Below, in pieces: positions 46,569 to 54,817 of a stretch of DNA of 64,000 nt. The stretch covers positions 67,226,590-67,290,589 of the forward strand of contig CM057002.1 in the NCBI GenBank assembly GCA_029891345.1. Direction: 5' to 3'. A program made the position numbers and the translations under genes. The notes beneath the pieces were generated by a model that did no database searches, had not been told where the DNA came from, and saw only the letters and a list, made by a program, of their open reading frames with translations. The stretch comes from Dryococelus australis. Its lineage: Eukaryota; Arthropoda; Insecta; Phasmatodea; Phasmatidae. Position 1 is the stretch's first letter. Each line of letters begins with the position of its first letter.

Positions 46569-48511
46569 ATGTCATTTACAATAACATATCGACGATATCA
46601 TTAAACGCGCCTTCCCTCAAGATATGTTGGATAATGATTGGATGGCTGTAAAATTAGATTGCCGCAAAAAATACGATGCTTTCAAGAAAATGTGTGATGA
46701 CTCATGCAGAATCGAAGCAAAGTTTTGCAAGAAATACCTCACCTGGCTTGACATACCTGTTACATTTTCAATTCCAGACAAACAAACCGCAATAACGAGT
46801 CTCACTGGTAAGTAGCCAAATACCATCTTAATGATTACAACTCTGTCATATTATTTTGATTTATTTCTGTCACCCTACTAATTTTATTATTAGCAGTAAT
46901 TGGTAGACCTGAGAGGGAGAGATAGAGTTTGCTTCTTAATCGAAAAGAAGTAAAAGGCGGAAAGTGCAAGAATTACAAGAGCGTGCACCCCCGGAGGTCC
47001 TAGCTTATGCAGCGCAAATGAGCCTTCGATCAGCTGGAAAACTCTGAGTCCAAAGTTGTAAGTGAAGCAGTTTTTACGACGCCAACTCGCGCGGGCAAAA
47101 TTAATGCGGCTTACAGACATCATCAGCTAAATACCGTAACACTCTACTCTCCACTTGAAGCGCTGTCACTTATGCTAGAGACTGACCTTTCTAGAGATAA
47201 TTATAAAAATTACGGTTGGAGGCAAAGTTTAGAGGAGCGAAACTATACTCATCATATACAAAAGTTCGTAACGTAAAACAAAGAGTGTGATCCGGCAGAA
47301 GAAAGTGCGACTATCACCGAATCGAAAGCGGAAATCAAACTGCAGGCTCTCTTGGCTCTGACAGTAAAACGAATAATCGAACTGCAAGAAAATGTTTTAC
47401 TGACTCTTCCTTTTGACGTGCGTGAAAACATAATTTTACTTTCAAAATGGAGGTTTGACGGTAGTAGTGGCCATGCAGCTTACAAACAAAGAAGTAACCA
47501 GGAAGTGATGTTTGATGTAAGAGTGTTAATGACATGCCTAGTGCCGCTGCAAATGTACGGATTAAATCCAGATATCGGGAAAAAATTAATCGTGTGACAA
47601 ACTCCGCGGCCATCATCTACTCGATACTGCAGGCCAATAAAGCTGGAGTTAGCCGCCCATCTCACTTTGAAGGTGCATCACTAGTTAGCGATGACGATGA
47701 TTGGCGGGAAGACTTGCAATGCATTGATGGAAACGACCTCAGCTCAGCGTTGCAATATGTGCAGTGTGGCCCCTAAAAATGTTAACAATATAAACTTGGT
47801 TGTGAAGAAATCAAGTGATGAAAGTGTCCGTCAATATGGTCTATGAACATTACATGCATATGCACGCTTTTTAGAATGGTTCCTTCATCTGTTGTACAGA
47901 CTGCCATTTAAATCGCGGTATATAACGAAAGAGCTGAAAGAACAAGTTGAAGCAAAACAGTCGAAAATCCAAGACTTGTTCAAAAGTGAAATAGGAATTT
48001 TCATTGGTGGTGTTCTTCAAGGAAAGGGAACAACACACGATGGAAATACTGCTCGCCGTTTTTTTTTTTTTTTTGCATATGCCCATCAGTCCGCAGAAAT
48101 CACTTATTACAGGACTTATTACAGAATCTGCAACTATACTGCGCGTTCTGTCAAGTGATTTTGCAGTCGTTATTGACGCTTTCCGTGCGTATGCCTTGGA
48201 CACAGCGCATCTGTATGTGAAGGAGTACAGCTGGTATTTCATGCCAATATCACAACACAAAATTCTTATTCATGGAGCTGATGTAATATCTGTTGCATAG
48301 GAAAGGATCCCAAGAAGCCCGGTATAAGGATTTTCGACGGTTTCGGGAAAACAGGTGCCGCACAACGTTGCTAGCGGAGAGTAACAGGGAATTGCTAAAT
48401 ATGTTTTTAACTTCCTCTAACACCATTATTTCATCCGTTCGACCACCCCCTCCAAAAATGTTTCACAGCATAACACCAGCAATGCTTGCTCGCTCTTCTG
48501 AAAGAATCTGA
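46569..48511 (+). pseudogene. Transib transposase (RAG1-like DDE recombinase), decayed
   Basis: A first frame with WMAVKLDCRKKYDAFKKM at about 46,636 ends at a good splice donor, CTG|GTAAGT (46,811). An acceptor TATTATTAG lies near 46,893. The next part reads KRSKRRKVQELQERAPPEVL and, after a stop, LEALSLMLETDLSRDNYKNY. It continues TITESKAEIKLQALLALTVK and SKWRFDGSSGHAAYKQR; the Asp (47,457-47,459) sits where the family's first catalytic Asp lies. CLVPLQM follows. About 230 bases that do not resemble Transib come next, and the region expected to hold the second catalytic Asp is missing. Then YGL, stop, TLHAYARFLEWFLHLLYRLP, GTTHDGNTARRFF, a T(16) run that breaks the frame, AFRAYALDTAHLYVKEYSWY, HKILIHGADVIS, another frameshift, and QEARYKDFRRFRE. 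The Glu in that motif (48,314-48,316) aligns with the catalytic Glu of RAG1-type enzymes. Stop at 48,511. At least three frame breaks and two stops, so inactive. Confidence 0.9.
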
Positions 48512-48877
48512 TGTTGGTTAACCTCATAAACACCACTTATCATCCGTCATTTAATATGGAAGTGATGGGATAAGAACATCGGTTGAGCAACTAGATATAA
48601 TTATTTAACATGGACTATTAATGCTTGTATTCCACGTTATGTAGGCATATGTATGTATGAAGCTTTTCAGTAAATAGATTGAATTAATTATTTAATAATG
48701 TCCTCGGAAGTATTGATTACTAAGAACAGTTACACATATCCAAGTGTAATACATGTGTAAAAGAACGGAGCGGATGGAGTTGAAACGCCCCATACTAGAA
48801 CATTTCGAATAGAATGTTACTTTTAGGTCTAAGGCACAGACCTGAATGCAAATGGAACGACTTTAAAATGTGAAATA

Positions 48878-48915
48878 GACTTTTGTCCATGTTTTGGGGA
48901 TTTGGCCCCACTGTG
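48878..48915 (-). repeat. Transib right terminal inverted repeat
   Basis: On the minus strand: CACAGTG, then GGGCCAAATCCC, then CAAAACATGG and ACAAAAGTC. It is followed by the CGCCG duplication at 48,916-48,920. Confidence 0.93.
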
Positions 48916-49317
48916 CGCCGTCAGGGTTCCTTCAATCGCCACTAGTGTGGTGCGGGAATAGTAGGAAATGAAAACTCTCATTGGGGCGATGTGCCACTCT
49001 ACAATGAAGCGTGCATCACAGTGCTGACCAAAACGTCTCCAGACAGAACAGTCATTCATCGCTCAACACCACTCGCCGCCAATCAGCAAGTTGCCGTGCT
49101 GCTTGTTCCTGGCAGAATGTTGCACGTACCTGAAGACCTCGCGACGACAGATCCCGCTCTGCTAGCCGCCTGGATATGATACTGGTGGCCACAGGAGTTA
49201 CTCCAGCCGCCGTGCCATGTCCATGGATGGCACCCAGCGACGCCCCTGGAGTACTTACAGCCCGTCGCAATATGAAACGATCCTCCCTGCTGGTGGTGCG
49301 CCGGGAAAGTACGTGTA

Positions 49318-49551
49318 TACTCTCCTGTTCCCACTGCATCCAACACGTGTGTACTCTCGTGTTCCCACTGCGTCCAACACGTGTGTACCCTCCTGTTCCC
49401 ACTGCATCCAACACGTGTGTACCCTCCTGTTCCCACTGCGTCCAACACGTGTGTACCCTCCTGTTCCCACTGCGTCCAACACGTGTGTACCCTCCTGTTC
49501 CCACTGCATCCAACACGTGTGTACCCTCCTGTTCCCAATGTGTCCAACACC
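49318..49551. repeat. 34-bp minisatellite inside a transposase gene, 7 copies
   Basis: GTTCCCACTGCRTCCAACAC plus GTGTGTACCCTCCT recurs with starts at 49,327, 49,361, 49,395, 49,429, 49,463, 49,497 and 49,531. Copies differ by only one to three bases. On the minus strand it cycles through three frames (WTQWEQEGTHVL, DAVGTGGYTRVG, RSGNRRVHTC). Seven units means six extra, 204 bp, so the downstream transposase frame is kept. Confidence 0.97.
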
Positions 49552-49689
49552 GACTCACAGTGTAGGCAGAACTGTTCAAGTGGCGAGCAAAGCGCCGAAG
49601 CGTCCAACCTGTCTCTGGGAGGCCTACGATGCGGCCTCTCTCAAACTCATCAGCTGGACAAAGGCTTGTCGATTGCATAGTCGGGGCAT

Positions 49690-51061
49690 GCTGCGTATTC
49701 TTTGAATTTGGCGTTGTGGCTCACACGGATACTAAGGCGTTATTCGGTGTCTTGCAGCGATGAATGACGGAACATGTATATCCTCTAATGGCACATCCAC
49801 GCAAGCAAACCGCATTAAAAGCTGACTGGGTATGTCGCGCTATGACGATACTCACGCGATTCGTTCATGGTTATCAATTTTTTTGCAAATGAGAGTAGAT
49901 AACATGTGTGAGATACAAAGGTCACAATTTCAATAGTATGCATATTTTGCATTTCAAGTCGAAGAAATTAACTTGGCGGTGACTTGGTAATTTGTGTTCG
50001 GTAAATCATAACCGCCGAAGCTGACGAAACGTAAAATTTACGAAAATCGATCGCGTGACCATTTGGTTAAAAATAGCCAATTATGGCCTTGCGCTGGGAA
50101 TTTTAACCCATGTTGAACACAAAGTAAGGGGCAGGAGTACCGTATTCTTAACCCACTACTCTATATCCATGAGCCAACTTGTATCAGCCAGGCCTGCGGC
50201 CGTGTGAACAGTAGAGAGAAAATGGGGTAGAGTCCACGTGTTAGCTGCGCAGTAACCATTCTGTGTCTCCCAGTATTCAGCAGCTTTTTCTACCATTAGC
50301 ACTGTCAAAACAAACGTGGATAGGAATGTGAGGTTCGAGCACTGTCGGTCTAAGTCACTGCTTTGAGAAGCTTGTTATGCTTATTTGCAATTTTTTTTCC
50401 AATGCATCTAGTATATTCAAGTTAAAGTACGCCCCTACCCCTTCAAATATTATAACCAGGATCTGTCGAAAATTTAAAAAAAATGTAAACAAACACGCTG
50501 ATCAAGGTTGGCCATGTGACTTTGTCAGTTGTACTGGCAAACTGTGAATCAATGTTGCAGCTGTTGACATTTGCTTTGACGTGTGCAAGAGCGGATTTAG
50601 ATATTCAATTCGTGGTGTGGAAGAGAGGCACTGCCTCGTCGTAATTTTAGTAAACAATCATTTTAATAAAACAAGCATTGTTTGACCATGTTGCTACTAT
50701 CTCGATCCAGTTGTAAAACATTGACATGGAATATCGACTGAGGGAAATGTTCTCTCTGTATCCGTCTCTGAGTCTTGTTAGCAGCACTGGGGAAGACGGA
50801 GCCAGCCAGCCACTGGAGGGGGAATCTATCAGCGGCTGAGGTCATTGCTTATCTGTGGCCGTCTGTCACCCGGGTGGGTGGTGGGTAGGTCAGGGACATC
50901 TTGGGGTACTTGTCGTCGGGTGGTCAGACTTTGATGCGTTGTGAACCGAGGTTGTCATGACAATCACACAGGATCATTCCCTCTTCAGCCCAACTTATCA
51001 CTCTCTCTATCTGGCACTGGAAAAAAAAAAAAACAGTTTGTAGTCACCACAAATATTTATT
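49690..51061. other. Stretch without a recognised gene
   Basis: The first few hundred bases may hold the 5' end of the Tc1-like element, but I could not find its terminal repeat. Nothing else recognised. Confidence 0.4.
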
Positions 51062-51280
51062 AGACTACTGTTCTCCCACCAATGCGAACCGGGTTCAATT
51101 CCCGACGGGGTCGCTCCTGAATTTCCGCATGTGGGAATCGTGCTGGACGATGCCGCTTGTCAGCAGGTTTTCTCGGGGATCTCCCGTTCCCCCCGACTTA
51201 GCATTCCGGCGCTGCTCCGTTCTCGCCTCGCTTAACCCTCGTCGGCTCCCAAGACCTCGATGTTATGAGCTGTCGAAATA
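51062..51280 (+). mobile_element. SINE family S1, 5'-truncated
   Basis: Begins in the tRNA-like head (TTCTCCCACCAATGCGAACC), B-box GGGTTCAATTCCCG, body GGGAATCGTGCTGGACGATG, GCAGGTTTTCTCGGGG and ATTCCGGCGCTGCTCC, then GACCTCGATGTTATGAGC. Confidence 0.86.
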
Positions 51281-52439
51281 TCTTGACAAAATGAAGTGGA
51301 ATACCGTGGTGCCCTGACCTTGAAGTGCGGATTCAGACAGACACGTGTCAGCCAGTCCGTTGTTTGGGAAATTCTACGCTCACGGACATCCCGAGCTGGG
51401 TAACACAACTGTGGGCGTGGGACATCCACTCCTGCCGAAATGCCGAACTTGTTGCGTCATAAGGTATTATACTCAGTTTCATATAAGTACACTACATATT
51501 GATAGTTCTAGAAAAATAACAGGCCACAGTGCGTCCTTCCGCCACAGCTGTTCTGTCTTGTCAGTCATATAGAACAGCGTCTGTAAGGAAATGCTATGAT
51601 CCATGGACTGTAGGTTATTGTCCCAACTTGTTTTATTTTTGCTATGGCTTTGGTAGCATTCAAATTATTGTAATCTGGGTAGTTTTAACCTCGCCGAACG
51701 AACAAAACGCGATAGACACGCCTGTGTTTGTACCGATGCGAGTAATACATGCACTTTGTACATAAATATTTTTTAGCTAAATTAATATTATACTCTTGAC
51801 TTTCCATTTCTGTAACATCGGAGGTAACGGACACCATGTCACAAGTATGAATATTTACAGGAGTGCTGTTTACCTCGGTTCCATGATGGCACGTGCTGTT
51901 TACCTCGGTTCCATGATGGCACATAGTGGCCTTTCCTACTGGCTAGAACGCTAATTGTTCCTTATTGTATAATAATGCTTTGTAACCCGGAAATAGTGCG
52001 AAAATTACAATGAGACAATGTCAAAAGCACGGCTTTGTAAAATATGCGTAGTATCCTTTATCTCCGATGCACAGATATAATAAACGTATTATTTTTACAC
52101 TACGAAACAGAGTTGAAATGGTTTTATTTTATTCTTTTATGCCACGTACGTTTCAGACATTCTAATAACTGTTTTGAAATAGGCTATTCGCCAAAAACAC
52201 TTGACTTGCTGTAATTCCTATTAGCAATTCCTTATTACATGTTGTGTGGCAGTTTGTGTGCTCCTGAAATATTTTATTAGATAAATACGACACTTCAACT
52301 TCGTAACGTAAATAAATTAAGAGGCTCTAAGTCGGTACAGAAAATTACGGACAAAACCAAAAACGTGCCGATAATAATACATTTCACGAAAGAAAAAACA
52401 CGAAAAAGGCACCCCTACAACCAACTCTGCTTAATGAAA
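51281..52439. other. Stretch without a recognised gene
   Basis: 51,480-51,565 resembles the 3' flank of the mariner-like element (GTCCTTCCGCCACAGCTG). GTGCTGTTTACCTCGGTTCC plus ATGATGGCAC is tandemly duplicated at 51,862-51,921, 30 bp each. No protein recognised. Confidence 0.4.
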
Positions 52440-52584
52440 GTGGCGTTGTTTGAGCTAGTGGTTCACAGTTCTGCCGGCAGATGTCACCTCCTTTCACAAA
52501 CTTACGACATACAGCTGGGGTCCAATATAGGCGACTTTATATTCTGCCTGCAGAGCTGTGAACCACTAGCTCAAACAACGCCAC
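52440..52584. mobile_element. Palindromic MITE, 145 bp
   Basis: The arms at 52,440-52,480 and 52,544-52,584 are inverted copies (GTGGCGTTGTTTGAGCTAGT, GGTTCACAG) with two or three mismatches over 41 bases. The loop is 63 bases. The arm identity implies a young element. The open frame across it is fortuitous. Confidence 0.85.
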
Positions 52585-52692
52585 CATCCCTTTGTGAGCA
52601 TTAAAATGGAAGTGGTTTGTAACGTGTCGTCAGAAACGTGTTTTCGATAACTTTAATGTTATATTTTGTATGTGGCTCTAAGAGATAACTAC

Positions 52693-52714
52693 TATATATA
52701 TATATATATATATA
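52693..52714. repeat. (TA)n microsatellite
   Basis: About 11 TA dinucleotides. Confidence 0.9.
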
Positions 52715-52829
52715 AAGAGCATACATTCACGTTTACATTAAATATATAACAAGTAAAAATAGTTTCTGTAGTTTGTGTTCAGCGAACCAACATTTAAACA
52801 TAGCGGAGTTTCCTAACTTGAACCACTAC

Positions 52830-54764
52830 TAGTTGCCTAAATTGGACTGATCCAATTAAGGAAACTCGTTGTACAGTATTACTTTTTCTTTAACTTATTT
52901 TTGTTTTAAAGCCTAACTGGTGTTAAGGGGCAGTCGAGGGCCAGTATAGTATAGTACTTCAAATAGGCCTGACTCTTTATATGAACTACTGATTTATGTT
53001 TGTCAGAATGTAATGTGAAATGGGTATTACTTATTACATAGGGTCGTTTCTTTGTCTCAGGACGACTTCACGTGGCAAATACGCAAAATGGAGTTGAGAT
53101 GAGCTGAGCATGGCGCATGGCATTTTGTGCATGTCTAAATGGCGATCATGGTTTTAATGAACGTTTTCGGATCTACAATGCTCCTAAGACTACTTCAAAC
53201 CGACATGTGCAGGAATAACTTCAGAAGAAGTAAAGCAACTAAGAAAGTTGAACAATTTCCTCAGAGGAAATAGACAACCAACTTGCAGAACATATTTTGA
53301 GATTTTAAGATATGATGTTTGGATTAACTATCTATCACAATATTAGAAATCTTGCAGAAAGAAACAGCGTACACCATAGCTTCAACAACACGACCAAAAT
53401 GACAGGTAAGAAGTCGTTCGTTCTATGCCTTCGTGAAACGGCATCCGGAATAGTCGTTACGGCAGTCAGAATCTACATCGATAACACGAGCGAATGGTTT
53501 CTGTAGAGTTTGTAGATGCATTTTTTTGACATCTTGGAAAGAATTTGCTATGCTAACGACTTGGATGCTACAAGAATTTATAACGTAGATGAGAGTGGAT
53601 TCTCTACAGTAGGCCTACAGAAAAAGTCGCGAAAAATTGAAGGACATAAAGGACGAGTGCACTTCCAAGTACTGAGCGAGGAGTCAACACTGCAATGGTT
53701 TGTTGTGTCAGTGCTGATGTGCACTACATTTCGCCAGTGCTAATTTTCAAAAGGCTGAGGATTACAAACCAAATAGGTCTAGGGGCACCACCGGGAAGTT
53801 TTATTGAAATATCTTATTCAGGATACATAAACTCTGGACTTTTCTATAAGCGGCTGAAGCACTTCATCAATACTGCCAACAATGTGTCATTACTGCTCGA
53901 GGGACATAGTACGCATTACAAGAACTAGGAAGCGTTACTGCTCGCTCGAGATAATGGTGTCATTCTTTTGCAACTTCCTTTGCATACTACACATCGAATG
54001 TAACCATTTGATGTAGCCTTGTTCGAACCACTTCAGACCTTCTGTGATCAATCTGTGCAGGAGTGGTTGACAGCACATCCTGGGCTCGCAGTCACCGTGG
54101 CTAAGGTCGCCGGGATGCTGGACAAACAAGCTACTGTCATTTCAACAGCTGCTAACGTTTTAAGAAATCGCGAGTATGGCCGGTCGACTGTACACTTTTC
54201 ACTCACTCACCAACATTTTGCTGCTTCTGATATTTTAAATCAAAACATTGAGACAGAGAAACAAGAAACTGAAATATATGCCACCATTGAACCGAGTGGG
54301 TGCTTCTAAACATGTAAAAGGAGTGAAAGAAAAACAATAGCAGATGAAAGTAGATGGTTATGCAGTTTGTGTGAAGAGGAAAGCATTGAAGATATGATAA
54401 CAGTGCATGAATTGTAGGTTTTGGGTGTATTCTAAATATGCAGGTATTAATAAGGGCGTGAAAAAGTATTTCTGTGGAGAGTGTGATGTTAAAAAATAAT
54501 TTAGTACGCTGTAGTATCTCATAAATACTTCAGGTAGCTCATTATCTAAGTGGTCCAATTTAAGCAGCCAGTTCCCTAAATTGGACAAAGTGCAGGCTTC
54601 AACAAAATGATTTGTTCCTGTATCTGTATTTATACTTTAGTATATCTGGTGTCACATTACCGACATAAATACTGCTCATAATGCACTTGTGTAATTATAC
54701 GTAAATTATTTTTAAGTACACTAAAAAACCGAATTCCGAAAACTGGTCCAATATAGGCAACCTT
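52830..54764 (+). mobile_element. Pogo/Tigger-like transposon, probable extent
   Basis: GTTGCCTAAATTGGAC at 52,832 (after TA) and its near-complement GTCCAATATAGGCAAC ending at 54,762 bracket a pogo-type transposase. Further inverted CCTAAATTGGAC motifs lie just inside the right end (about 54,572). The right TA is not visible, so the boundaries are tentative. Confidence 0.55.
53140..54499 (+). pseudogene. Pogo/Tigger-like transposase with C-terminal zinc finger, inactivated
   Basis: Fragments in order: ERFRIYNAPKTTSNRHV, resembling the N-terminal psq-type DNA-binding helix; FFDILERICYANDLDATRIY; NVDESGFSTVGLQKKS, first catalytic Asp at 53,588-53,590; ISPVLIFKRLR; and LLLEGHSTHYKN, where the second catalytic Asp is replaced by Glu (GAG at 53,899-53,901). 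Next come a TAG at 53,926-53,928 and a TAA at 54,001-54,003, both in frame. PFDVALFEPLQTF carries the last Asp (54,010-54,012). Then EWLTAHPGLAVTVAKVAGML. After frameshifts the tail reads RWLCSLCEEESIEDMI, CMNCRFWVYSKYAGINKG and YFCGECD. That is the cysteine pattern of a PHD-like finger, as known in some pogo elements, with the expected His and one Cys changed to Tyr. Confidence 0.85.
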
Positions 54765-54817
54765 CCCATATATAATATATATATATATATACATATATAT
54801 GGGAAGGTTGCCTATGT
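54751..54817. repeat. Perfect hairpin at the pogo-like right end
   Basis: ATAGGCAACCTTCCCATATA and its exact complement lie either side of a short (TA)n loop, giving arms of about 22 bases. It may be two element ends meeting head to head. Confidence 0.85.

Larger units (their letters stand above)
45824..48915 (+). mobile_element. Transib-class DNA transposon, 3,092 bp
   Basis: 38-bp terminal inverted repeats, 34 of 38 identical, both beginning CACAGTG. A perfect 5-bp duplication CGCCG flanks it at 45,819-45,823 and 48,916-48,920. Five-base GC-rich duplications of CGNCG type and CACWRTG ends are hallmarks of Transib, the superfamily from which the RAG1 recombinase is thought to derive. The interior holds a damaged but readable Transib transposase on the plus strand. 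The element interrupts an older Tc1-like gene, whose frame reads straight through once this element and one CGCCG are removed. Confidence 0.93.
44645..49678 (-). pseudogene. Tc1-like transposase pseudogene, split by two transposons
   Basis: Read on the minus strand in four pieces. (1) 49,678-49,052: ATG start, then a helix-turn-helix region (ADEFERGRIVGLPETGWTLR), the tandem array, TTSREDRFILRRAV, and WRRVVLSDE with the first catalytic Asp at 49,058-49,060, followed at once by TGA. (2) 49,051-48,921 in the next frame: SVWRRFG and SRTTLVAIEGTLTA. (3) 45,818-45,763: WRYIQ and RSHTAW. (4) 44,852-44,645: LATRSPDLSPTENVWDQIGR, with the last catalytic Glu, and LRQLWQDLPQQNIRL. The gap between pieces 2 and 3 is the Transib element; the gap between 3 and 4 is a 906-bp TIR element. 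The region around the second catalytic Asp is missing. I could not find this element's own TIRs. The family is certain; activity is excluded. Confidence 0.88.

Noticed and set aside
49318-49551. CRISPR-like array (regular 34-bp repeats)
   Set aside because: Units are contiguous with no unique spacers, lie inside a transposase gene, and the sequence is eukaryotic. The 31-33 bp and 25-bp arrays were rejected for the same reason.
49217-49705. Plus-strand open frames of 129-162 codons
   Set aside because: Shadows of the 34-bp minisatellite and of the minus-strand Tc1 gene; they consist of the translated repeat.
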